From Oscillospiraceae bacterium (lineage in GTDB: Bacteria; Bacillota; Clostridia; Oscillospirales; Ruminococcaceae), in contig JAFUNR010000007.1 in the NCBI GenBank assembly GCA_017472965.1, forward strand, positions 1-64,000: DNA of 64,000 nucleotides, in the 5' to 3' direction. The notes under the pieces are model-generated. The model was given only the letters and a program-made list of their open reading frames with translations, did not search any database and was not told the origin of the DNA. Position numbers and translations under genes: made by a program. Positions 33,270 through 41,313 of this stretch are shown piece by piece. The stretch's first letter is position 1; each line of letters begins with the position of its first letter.

Positions 33270-34556
33270 TTACTCCTCCTCACAGCGGGTGATGTATTCC
33301 TCCAGCTCGGCGGCAAGCGCCGGAGAAACGCTTTTGAGCAAACGGCGGGCACGGGTGAAATCCTTTGCCTCGGCGGCCAGCTTGATGCGGTAGATCATGG
33401 CGGTGGGATCGTGCTCTGCCGCAGCCTTGCGCAGCTGCGCTTCCGCCAGCTGATAAGCCCTCTGTTTTTCGGCTGCGCTTTCAGCCAGACGCCACGCAAG
33501 GTACATACCGTGGTTTTTGTACTGGCCGGCGGCAGCAGCTTTGAGCAGCGGCACACAGGCGGCGGCTTCGGCTTCGCGCCCCAGTGCGAACAAAAGCTCG
33601 GCGGCAAGGAAAGCGGCATGGGCACGCACCTCGGCGGGCAGGGTATCTCTGTGCGCGACGGCGACGGCACAGGCCAGCGCCTGTTCCTTTTGCTCCTGCC
33701 GGAGCATCAGTTCGGCGGCGGCAAGCTCATGCCCGGCGCGCACAGCCGCATCGGTACCGGGCACGGCGGCGGCACGCTGCAGCAGACGGATGGCTTCTTC
33801 AAAGCGGGCGGCGGCAGCCGGATCCTGCTCCTGCTCGGCGAGGGCGCTTTCCAGCAGGGCGGCATCGGCAAGATGCTCCTGCTGCAGGGCAGGTGCGGTG
33901 CAGAGCACTTCTGCCTTTTTCAGCGCATCGGCGGCATCGGCCAGCGCCTGCGGAGTGCCGCTCTGGATCAGCAGGTTGATTTTGATGTGGTGATAGAGCC
34001 AGTCCTCCGGATGCAGCACCAGCAGCTGTCCGATACACAGCAGCGCGGCCTGGGTCTCGCCGGCGGCGGCGTGGATGGAGAGCATGTGGCCAAGCGATTC
34101 GCTCATATGCGCGTTGGGCACGGGAACAGTTTCCTCCTTGCCGAACCAGCGCAGCGCGGCGGCAAAATCGCCCAGCTGGATATGCAGCAGCGCCAGCTGG
34201 TGGTAGATCTCCAGCCGCAGTTCCTCGGTGCAGCCGCTCTGCCCCAGCGCCAGCGTGTACTGCTTGACGGCGGCGCTGTAATAGCCGTTTACGCTCTGTG
34301 CCGCACCAAGGCCGAAATAGCAGGCGGCAGGGGTGAAGCCCAGTTCGATGGATTTTTTGTAGGCGCGCTCTGCGGCGGAGAAATTCTTTGCCGAAAGATG
34401 GGCCTGTCCGTTGATGAAATGGGCGCGGCCGTTTTTGGGATCGGCGGCAATGGCCATGGCGCTGTGCTCCACAGCGCTTTCAAAAGCGCCGCTGCGCAGG
34501 GCGGCTTCCGCCTCCTGCAGCAGGGCGGCGGCCTCGGGTCTTGTCAGTGTCAGCAT
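33270..34556 (-). CDS. Tetratricopeptide-repeat protein of the type VII island
   Basis: A 428-aa cytosolic helical-repeat protein. The start MLTLTRPEAAALL follows AAAGGAGG; upstream in-frame codons overlap the promoter. Tandem TPR units are visible, for example AFESAVEHSAMAIAADPKN and FSAAERAYKKSIELGF, then YYSAAVKQYTLALGQ and FAAALRWFGKEE, with later weaker repeats. TPR proteins act as chaperones or scaffolds. It is first in the transcript with the WXG-like protein, the Pro/Ala-rich protein and the split EssC, so it may deliver substrates to the ATPase. Confidence 0.85.
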   Translation of the reverse strand: MLTLTRPEAAALLQEAEAALRSGAFESAVEHSAMAIAADPKNGRAHFINGQAHLSAKNFSAAERAYKKSIELGFTPAACYFGLGAAQSVNGYYSAAVKQYTLALGQSGCTEELRLEIYHQLALLHIQLGDFAAALRWFGKEETVPVPNAHMSESLGHMLSIHAAAGETQAALLCIGQLLVLHPEDWLYHHIKINLLIQSGTPQALADAADALKKAEVLCTAPALQQEHLADAALLESALAEQEQDPAAAARFEEAIRLLQRAAAVPGTDAAVRAGHELAAAELMLRQEQKEQALACAVAVAHRDTLPAEVRAHAAFLAAELLFALGREAEAAACVPLLKAAAAGQYKNHGMYLAWRLAESAAEKQRAYQLAEAQLRKAAAEHDPTAMIYRIKLAAEAKDFTRARRLLKSVSPALAAELEEYITRCEEE

Positions 34557-34619
34557 GAGTGTGTTCCTCCTTTGGCTGTTTTGTATTTCCGGGCAGGCGG
34601 AGCCTGTCCCTTTATTCAC

Positions 34620-34657
34620 ATTAAAATACCCGCCGCACACGGTTTTGGGGGAGGGAG
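34620..34657 (-). promoter_or_regulatory. Boxed promoter, TPR/EssC unit
   Basis: On the minus strand, CTCCCTCCC (34649-34657) lies exactly 23 nt upstream of TTTAAT (34620-34625). The element sits inside a long inverted repeat (TACCCGCCGCACA near 34626 with TGTGCTGCGGGTA near 34673), which also looks like the terminator of the toxin unit. Terminator and promoter therefore overlap. Confidence 0.6.
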
Positions 34658-34703
34658 TCCCTTTTTGCCCTGTGCTGCGGGTATTTTTTCGGTTATTTTC
34701 CGG

Positions 34704-35057
34704 TCAGTTCAGGTCTGCGGCCTCTTCAAAGGCATTGCAGATATCCACAAATTCCCCGCGGGGCAGCTCGCAGGCGGGTACAACGGACGGCTCCCAGCAA
34801 TCGGGATTCCAGCCCTCATCCCCGGCGCAGGCCAGTACCCCATAGGGAAAGATACGCACCGTATCCCCCACCTGCAGGCGGGTCTCCTCCACATACAGAT
34901 ACAGCGGTTCGGCATCGGTTGCCGTTTCCAGCGCGTACTGCAGCCAGCTTTGCACCGCTCCGGAATAATCAAACTGCAGAAACAGCGCCATCAGACAGCG
35001 GTTTTTCGCGGTGCATTCCGCCAGTGCCTGCCGCGCAGCGCTTTCGAAATCGTTCAT
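34704..35057 (-). CDS. Putative immunity protein to the EndoU toxin
   Basis: A 117-aa acidic soluble protein directly after the toxin gene. The start MNDFESAARQAL at 35057 is set by AGGAGGAG; it begins 14 bp after the toxin stop. I recognise no family. Features are an N-terminal helix pair (MALFLQFDYSGAVQSWLQYAL), ETRLQVGDTVRIFPYGVLA, and many Asp/Glu. Position, size, acidity and coupling to a nuclease toxin are the classic signs of an immunity protein; the function is inferred from these alone. Confidence 0.7.
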   Translation of the reverse strand: MNDFESAARQALAECTAKNRCLMALFLQFDYSGAVQSWLQYALETATDAEPLYLYVEETRLQVGDTVRIFPYGVLACAGDEGWNPDCWEPSVVPACELPRGEFVDICNAFEEAADLN

Positions 35058-35071
35058 AGAGCTCCTCCTGT

Positions 35072-36394
35072 TCACTTTTTCAGCGTGTTGACCAGACCGC
35101 GCAGCATTCCCTCGGGGAAGCAGGTGATCAGCTCGCCCGTATTGGTATCGATGGCGATGCGGGTGAAAATTTTATCCTTCAGCTGCACGCGATAGCTGAT
35201 GCGGCTGCCTGCGGTGTGCAGCACCTCGCCCTTACCGGAAACAGCCAGCCGGTACGCCTCGTCCATATTCTGCATGATTCTGGAGGGGCTGTAGGAATTG
35301 GGCCAGACCGTTTTGATCTGAAGCTTGCCGTCCGGCCGCAGAAAGCCGGCATTGTACACGCCCTTCGGCTGGCCCGCCGCCTGCTCCAGCGAAACGGCGT
35401 TTTGCAGCGAACGGCCGGTGCCATCGATATTCAGCGCGTGACCGCCGCCGGTTTTATCGCCGAAAAATTCATGGGTGATGCGTTTTTCCGGCAGCACATC
35501 CGGATTTTTCAGCATACCGGGCCGGGCGGTGGTGTAAACCTCCTGCGAGGGATAGCTGCGCCAGCTGAAGTTTTTGAAGGTGAGTGTTCCGCCCCTGGAA
35601 ACAAATGCCGAAGCCGCTGCCCAGCCGGCCTTGAATGCGGAAATACCGGCGCCGAAAACACCGCCGGCAAAGCCGCCGATGGCGCCCTCCTTTGCGCCCT
35701 GCCATGCGCCGGAAAGGGCGCCCTCCCAGCTTTTTGTGGTCAGGCCGCCCACCGCACCGCCCACGGCGCCGCCGAAGGCCGCGCCGATCAGGGCGTATTT
35801 GATGCCCGCAAGCCCCACCTTGAGCAGGATCGCACCGATGCCCGCCAGCGTACCGCCCGAAAGCGCCGTGATCACCACTGCCGCCACGGTGGCGGCCACA
35901 CCCACTGCCAGCAGGCAGCCGTTCACCACATTGACGATGGTATCCAGATTGGTGACGATGAAATCCACTGCGGCGTGAAAACCATCCGCCACCGCGCCGC
36001 AGAAATTTCTGCAGGCTTTGCCGATGGCATCCAGCGCCTTTTTATACCAGGGCTGCTCCGGTGCGGGGCGCAGCCACGGATGGGCGCGCAGAAAGCTTTC
36101 GGTGCTCTGCATCACTGTACCCGCCACAGCACAATCCACCCCGCGGGCATATTCCACAAAGGCGGCGATATCCTTCCCGGCCGCGATGACGGCCTCGTAC
36201 TTTGCATTGTCGCTGCGCAGCCGCTGCTGCAGCTGCTGCCTTGCCGCCGCGGTGTAGCTGCTGTCGCCGCCCACCACATCCAGCCCCTTGATGGCGGCGC
36301 CCAGCGCCGTGCGGCTGGCGGCAAGGCGCGCCCTGAGCCTGTCCAGAGAACCGCTCAGGTTATCCAGACCGTTTTTATGAATGGCTATCTCCAT
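35072..36394 (-). CDS. Type VII-secreted toxin with C-terminal EndoU nuclease domain
   Basis: A 440-aa polymorphic-toxin-like protein. Residues 1-130 are helical (LSGSLDRLRARLAASRTAL), like an LXG/WXG targeting region. Residues 155-260 are hydrophobic and Gly-rich (GAAFGGAVGGAVGGL), typical of toxin translocation regions. From about 300 it matches EndoU RNases: ITHEFFGDKTGGGHALN with catalytic His, KTVWPNSYSPSRIMQNMDEA, and a C-terminal GELITCFPEG. EndoU cleaves RNA, often tRNA, in rival cells. The putative immunity gene follows and a coiled-coil partner gene precedes. Confidence 0.88.
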   Translation of the reverse strand: MEIAIHKNGLDNLSGSLDRLRARLAASRTALGAAIKGLDVVGGDSSYTAAARQQLQQRLRSDNAKYEAVIAAGKDIAAFVEYARGVDCAVAGTVMQSTESFLRAHPWLRPAPEQPWYKKALDAIGKACRNFCGAVADGFHAAVDFIVTNLDTIVNVVNGCLLAVGVAATVAAVVITALSGGTLAGIGAILLKVGLAGIKYALIGAAFGGAVGGAVGGLTTKSWEGALSGAWQGAKEGAIGGFAGGVFGAGISAFKAGWAAASAFVSRGGTLTFKNFSWRSYPSQEVYTTARPGMLKNPDVLPEKRITHEFFGDKTGGGHALNIDGTGRSLQNAVSLEQAAGQPKGVYNAGFLRPDGKLQIKTVWPNSYSPSRIMQNMDEAYRLAVSGKGEVLHTAGSRISYRVQLKDKIFTRIAIDTNTGELITCFPEGMLRGLVNTLKK

Positions 36395-36414
36395 GCTTTC
36401 GCCTCCCTTTCTTT

Positions 36415-37011
36415 TTATCCGCCGACCGCAGCCGAATACCGGCTGTAGCTTGAATAGATGCTGTAGGCATCCATGGTGGCCGCGCAGCGGCGCATATTGG
36501 CCCGGCAGCTTTCCATGGCGCTGTTCATCCCGCGGATCGCCCCCTGCAGCTGGCTGATAGCCTGCTGTGCGCTGCGGATGGCCGCCTGCACGGTGGCAAT
36601 ACCGTTTTCGATGCGTGCAAGCTCGCTTTTCACATTCTGCCTTGCGCCGCTGACAGCGGCATCCTTATCCACGCCGGGGCTGGCAAACACGCTGCCCAGC
36701 GGCGCAGCAGCCACCCCTTTCATGCAGACTGCGCCGCGGTAATCCCTTTCGCCGGCATCGGCGGCCTTCTGTGCATCCGAAAAACAGTCATCCAGCCCGG
36801 GAAAGGCCCTCAGCACCGCCTTCACCTCCTCGCGGCGCTTTTCCAGATCCAGCTCCGTTTTGCGCATATCGCCCAGCGATTCATTCTGGGCGTTCAGCGC
36901 CGCACGGTGATCGGCGATGCTCCTCTCGTATGCCGCTGCCTGTGCGCGGTTATCGCAATAGCCCTGCTGTGCCGAAGTGTAGGCCCGGTGTCCGGTGTCG
37001 TAATCCAGCAT
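36415..37011 (-). CDS. Coiled-coil partner protein of the EndoU toxin
   Basis: A 198-aa helical protein, first gene of the toxin unit, 20 bp before the toxin start. Two coiled-coil stretches are visible (NAQNESLGDMRKTELDLEKRR; LARIENGIATVQAAIRSAQQ) and the C-terminus is Tyr/Ser-rich. I recognise no family, but small helical proteins before LXG-type toxins act as targeting partners that pair with the toxin N-terminus. The ribosome site is AAAGGAGG. It has its own boxed promoter. Confidence 0.75.
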   Translation of the reverse strand: MLDYDTGHRAYTSAQQGYCDNRAQAAAYERSIADHRAALNAQNESLGDMRKTELDLEKRREEVKAVLRAFPGLDDCFSDAQKAADAGERDYRGAVCMKGVAAAPLGSVFASPGVDKDAAVSGARQNVKSELARIENGIATVQAAIRSAQQAISQLQGAIRGMNSAMESCRANMRRCAATMDAYSIYSSYSRYSAAVGG

Positions 37012-37074
37012 CCGATCTCCTCCTTTTTTGTTTTTTTGCGGCAGACACGGGCTTTTTTTCGTCTGCCTGCTGCA

Positions 37075-37112
37075 AATATAAAGGCTTCACCGGCAGCAAA
37101 AAGGGGAGGGAG
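37075..37112 (-). promoter_or_regulatory. Boxed promoter, EndoU toxin unit
   Basis: On the minus strand, CTCCCTCCC (37104-37112) lies exactly 23 nt upstream of TATATT (37075-37080). No gene on this strand lies upstream, so this copy cannot be explained as a terminator. Confidence 0.75.
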
Positions 37113-37144
37113 CGGGATTTTGCCGAAAAACATCGCACACCTAT

Positions 37145-37173
37145 TTACCAAACACCTTTTCCGGTGTTATAAT
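37145..37173 (+). promoter_or_regulatory. Promoter of the six-gene operon
   Basis: TTACCA (37145-37150) and TATAAT (37168-37173) are 17 bp apart. It is divergent from the boxed promoter of the toxin unit; the two -10 elements are about 90 bp apart. Confidence 0.75.
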
Positions 37174-37223
37174 TTTCTAAAAAGGTCGGAGTTCTTTTGA
37201 TTTTGTCGGACAGGAGGACACAC

Positions 37224-40200
37224 ATGGCAGCTCTGTTTGATAAGCTTTCCCTGCGGCGGGATATCCTGATCTATCTGGATGATTTCCTTACCGCCGACGA
37301 CAGCAACCGGCGCATCCGCCGCAGCCATCTGGCAAGCGCCTGCCGTGCAGCGGGAATCGACTGCGATGCGCTTTTGCAGGATCCCGCCGGTGCGCTTGCC
37401 GGCATTCCCGATAAAGCACAGCTGCTGCGCAGCATTCTGCCCGCACGCTTTTACGATTTGTACCGTGCTGCCGGCGGAGCGGCGGATCATATGAAGCGGC
37501 TGACGGCACGGCTTGCGCCGGAATACGCCGCCGACCCCACCCGCGTGGCCATTCTGAAAAAAGCGCTTACCGGCCTTGGAGAGAAAAACAGTACCCTTCC
37601 CACCCATACCGTCATCGCCTGGGCCAAAGCAAGGCTGAGCGCCGAAGAAAAAAAGGCGTTCGCGGCGGCTGACGGAGCTGCCCGCCTGCGGCTGCTGGCA
37701 GATAAACTGGATGACAGCATCTTTGCGCTGCTGGATGCCCCCGGCGGCATGGATGTGATGGACACGCTGCGGATCCTGGCAAAGAGAGTGGTCACCGACT
37801 GTGAAAACGGTCTTTTTGCCGATGACACCTTCGCCTGCGTGGATACCTCCTGTCTGGATGGGCTGCTTATCCGCTGCACCGCGCCGCAGCAGCTGCTGCG
37901 CAGCATCCCCCTCATCGAAAAGCTGCTGTGGATCGCCGCCGCACTGCAAAACGGCACACGGACAGCCGCAGCGCTCCGTGCCGTCCTTGATCCCGACGCG
38001 CTCGCCGCGCTGAAAACAGATCTTGCCGCCGCATTGCTGCAGGTGAGCGCCAACGGCCGCCCCGGTGCGCAGAACAGTCTGCTGCCCCGCTTTGAAAAGC
38101 TGCTGGCACTTACGGATGCGGCTGCTTTCCTGTGCGGCATGGCGCAGCACCTGCACGCCGAGCGCAAAGCCCTTGTACTGACCAACCGCGCCTTTCTGCA
38201 GACGGATACCGGCTGTCTGGATGCGCTGCTGCCGAAGGATGCCGCCGCGCTGGCCGCGCTGCTGCCGGCGGCGGAAAAATGCGCCCTTCTTCACGCCGCG
38301 CTGCAAAACGGGCAGCTGCCCGACGGTGCCGCACCGGATGCGGATGCCTTTTTCGCCATGGAGAACGCCTTTATCGAGGTATTCAAAACGGTGCCGAAGG
38401 ATGGACGGCTGGGCATCTGCCGTCCGCTGTATCTGCAGTATCAGGATGCCCTTGCCGCCCCCGGCGCAGAAAATTATTCCGCGCCCGATGCACTGGGCTG
38501 TATGCTGGAGCTGCTTTTGGAGGGTCAGGAGCAGGGTATTCTGGGCAGGGATGCCCTTGCCGGTATCGACATCCGTTTTCTGCTGCCGCTTTTTGAGCGC
38601 TGTGTTTTCAACGGCGATGTGAGCGCCGGCAATCCCGCGGTGGATCTGCTGCTGTCCGGACTCAGCTTTCCGGATAAGCTGAAGCTGCTGCAGCCCCACC
38701 TGACGGCGGAAAACATCCAAAGGATGAACGAGAGCCTGAACAGGGATTTTGTTGCGCGGCTGAAGGAGGCCTGCGCCGATGCGCTGGCGGTATGCGCTCC
38801 GCAGTACAGAGCTGCACTGGAGGAGTGTCTGCATCCGGAGGGCCGCCGCACGCTGCCTGCAGCCGGCGAAACGCTTTGTATTCTGACGGAGTTTTTCCTC
38901 TCAGAGCAGGTGTATCCGCTCATCCGGGAACACGCCTTTGCCGGCCGTCATTTTCAAAAGCTGAATGCCGCCGTTTTTCTGTGCGTGCCATGCAGGGAGC
39001 TTTTTGATCTGATCCCTGTTGCCGACCGGCTGGCGGCGCTGTGCCGGACCGTTTTCTGCCGCAGACCGCTGGAAAGCGAGCTCTGCGCACTGGTGGATGA
39101 GGAGGCGTGCATCCTTGTGCAGAATTCCCTTGCCCGCTGGATGCAGAGCCTGCCCACCCGCAAAACGGTGGTGAAGGAAAGCGTTTTCGCGCTTTACAAG
39201 ACCAATCTGCGGGATGCCCGCAAAAGCGCCGAGGGGCTGCGGCTGCTGGCCTTTGCCGATGAGCTTGCCGCCGGCGTGTTCCGCCCCAACGGCATCACAA
39301 AAACCTATCTGTATTACTATGCCTTTCTGTTCGGTCTGAGCTTTTCCCGGGAAGGGATATCCGTCAGTGGGGAATACGATCTGGAAAAGCAGCTGTTCCA
39401 CGGCTACTACGCGGAAAACACCCTTCAGACCATTCTGCGGGAGCAGGCCCTTGCGCCGCAGACCGCAAAGCGGCTTTCCACCGCGTTTGAGGATGCAAAC
39501 AAGGTGCTGAGCCGGGGCATCAACTATAAAAACTTTGCCGAAATGTGCTATTTATACTGCCTTGTCAATCCGCCGGCGGCGGGGGCAACGGCAGGCGAGG
39601 CTCTGGATGCGGCAGAAAACATGATCGAAAGCTGCTGCGATCTCGCCGCCTCCAGCAAAAAGCTTACACCGCGCACCACGCCCACCGATCACACCCGCAC
39701 CAGTACCTACCGGGACAAGGTATCCGCCTTTTTGAGCCGCACCCCGTGGGAAGCGAAAAAATATCTGGTGGAAAGCTATGTAATCCGTCAGGACCGGCGC
39801 GGCGCAGGCATTCTGGCAGCCGGAGACACCAATACCGCCTTTGAGCTTTGCGCCAATATGCGGGATATCACAAAAAAAGAGCGGCAGCTGATGGCCGCCG
39901 CCGCAGAGCTTATGGAACGGCTTTTGCTGCAGGAGCACAACGATGATCCCCTCTATTGCACGCTGGTACAGGCGCTGTGCAGCCGTTTTTCTCCCTCGGA
40001 GGGCTTCCTTGCCGGGTATCTTGAGCGGAATATCGATACGCACCGCATCACCCGAAGCGAATTTCTGATCCTGTGCGCCATGCATTTTCTGTATTCCGAC
40101 GAGGCCGAGATCACCCGGGGCACCACGCTCACCGACATTCTGGATAATTTCTGCTACAGTGCCGAGGAGCTTTTGCTGGAGGCCGGCTACCAGCCGCCGG

Positions 40201-40511
40201 ATACGGACAACCTGTTCGATGCCTGCGTGATGTTCTTTGTGCTGCTTTACACAGCCGCAGAGCTGCCCGCAGAGTACCGCATTCCGCTGCGCTACGATCT
40301 GCGCGGCGGCACAAACCCGCCGCAGAATCCCCAAAGCCGGAATGCCGAAGCCGAAACCGTCATTCTGCCGCCGGTGCGCAGCGGCTTTCGCTTTGCGGGC
40401 TGGCTCGTACAGGATGCGCAGCGGGAGCATACCGCCCCCGCCGGCAGCTTTATAATCCGGCCCTACGATTTTTCTCTTTATACGCTCACTGCGCTCTGGC
40501 AGAAAATTTAA
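37224..40511 (+). CDS. Large unknown protein with C-terminal InlB-like repeat
   Basis: A 1095-aa protein starting at ATG 37224 behind CAGGAGG. I recognise no family for the first 1000 residues, which are almost wholly helical, Leu/Ala-rich and free of membrane segments, like a helical-repeat scaffold. The last 70 residues resemble a Listeria-Bacteroides (InlB B-type) repeat: YDLRGGTNPP, VRSGFRFAGWL, then a closing YTLTALWQKI. That fold is normally found in surface proteins, yet no signal peptide is present. It is first in the six-gene operon and may be its scaffold or sensor. Confidence 0.8.
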   Translation: MAALFDKLSLRRDILIYLDDFLTADDSNRRIRRSHLASACRAAGIDCDALLQDPAGALAGIPDKAQLLRSILPARFYDLYRAAGGAADHMKRLTARLAPEYAADPTRVAILKKALTGLGEKNSTLPTHTVIAWAKARLSAEEKKAFAAADGAARLRLLADKLDDSIFALLDAPGGMDVMDTLRILAKRVVTDCENGLFADDTFACVDTSCLDGLLIRCTAPQQLLRSIPLIEKLLWIAAALQNGTRTAAALRAVLDPDALAALKTDLAAALLQVSANGRPGAQNSLLPRFEKLLALTDAAAFLCGMAQHLHAERKALVLTNRAFLQTDTGCLDALLPKDAAALAALLPAAEKCALLHAALQNGQLPDGAAPDADAFFAMENAFIEVFKTVPKDGRLGICRPLYLQYQDALAAPGAENYSAPDALGCMLELLLEGQEQGILGRDALAGIDIRFLLPLFERCVFNGDVSAGNPAVDLLLSGLSFPDKLKLLQPHLTAENIQRMNESLNRDFVARLKEACADALAVCAPQYRAALEECLHPEGRRTLPAAGETLCILTEFFLSEQVYPLIREHAFAGRHFQKLNAAVFLCVPCRELFDLIPVADRLAALCRTVFCRRPLESELCALVDEEACILVQNSLARWMQSLPTRKTVVKESVFALYKTNLRDARKSAEGLRLLAFADELAAGVFRPNGITKTYLYYYAFLFGLSFSREGISVSGEYDLEKQLFHGYYAENTLQTILREQALAPQTAKRLSTAFEDANKVLSRGINYKNFAEMCYLYCLVNPPAAGATAGEALDAAENMIESCCDLAASSKKLTPRTTPTDHTRTSTYRDKVSAFLSRTPWEAKKYLVESYVIRQDRRGAGILAAGDTNTAFELCANMRDITKKERQLMAAAAELMERLLLQEHNDDPLYCTLVQALCSRFSPSEGFLAGYLERNIDTHRITRSEFLILCAMHFLYSDEAEITRGTTLTDILDNFCYSAEELLLEAGYQPPDTDNLFDACVMFFVLLYTAAELPAEYRIPLRYDLRGGTNPPQNPQSRNAEAETVILPPVRSGFRFAGWLVQDAQREHTAPAGSFIIRPYDFSLYTLTALWQKI

Positions 40512-40610
40512 GCGCTCCCCCCTGTATTTTCGGCAAATACCGGTATTACAGTGAATACCGGAGAGATCCGAAGGATCCTTCAGAAGAAAACAGGGGGATA
40601 CACCGTCAAA

Positions 40611-41294
40611 ATGAGCATACTTTTCCATTCCTTCACCCTTACCGGAGAATGGCACCGGCAGCAGGGCGCAGCCAATCAGGACTGTGTCCGCTGTGTACAC
40701 ACGCCGGAATGCGCCGCCGCGGTGCTGAGCGACGGTGCCAGCGGCTGCCGCATGGGGCGCCGCGCGGCACAGCTGGTATGCGGGGCCGCTGTGCGGCTGG
40801 TGGAGGAACAGAGCAAAAACTTCTTTCATCTGCCCGAAAAAAAGCTGGCATGGCTGCTGGGCGAGCATCTGCTGTATACGCTGGAATGCGCCGCACGCGC
40901 CGACGGCATACCGCTTGACGAATACGGCTGCACCTTCAGCATGGTATATCTGGAGATCATGACCGGCCGCACTGTACTGATCAGTCTGGGCGACAGCGCT
41001 GTCTTTTCTGTGCGGGAAGGCACACTGCACACGGAGCTTGCGCCCCGCCGTGATGCACAGGACCAGCCAGTGCTGGCCTGCGACAGCGGGCTGCACAAAG
41101 CGCTGCACATCCGCACACTGCACACCGGCCCGGGCGCGTGCAGCTATATTCTTGCCACCGACGGTCTGTGGCAGCTGGAGGACCCGAAGATCACGCAGGC
41201 GCTGCGCCGGCAGGATCTGCCCGCGCTGGATGCTCTGCTTATCCGTGCACAGCCGCAGGATGACTGCAGCTATATCGCACTGACACAGACCTGA
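40611..41294 (+). CDS. PP2C-family protein phosphatase
   Basis: A 227-aa PPM/PP2C-like Ser/Thr phosphatase. Metal-binding motifs are visible: AANQDCV, VLSDGASGCRMG, YGCTFSMVYLE, VLISLGDSAVF, ILATDGLW and the C-terminal QDDCSYIAL. The start at 40611 is preferred for the G-rich ribosome site GGGGGA; a GTG 60 bp earlier is possible but lacks one. It lies 19 bp before the protein-kinase gene, the usual pairing in which it reverses the kinase's marks. It may also dephosphorylate other operon products. Confidence 0.9.
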   Translation: MSILFHSFTLTGEWHRQQGAANQDCVRCVHTPECAAAVLSDGASGCRMGRRAAQLVCGAAVRLVEEQSKNFFHLPEKKLAWLLGEHLLYTLECAARADGIPLDEYGCTFSMVYLEIMTGRTVLISLGDSAVFSVREGTLHTELAPRRDAQDQPVLACDSGLHKALHIRTLHTGPGACSYILATDGLWQLEDPKITQALRRQDLPALDALLIRAQPQDDCSYIALTQT

Positions 41295-41313
41295 CTGCAG
41301 AAAGGAGCACACC

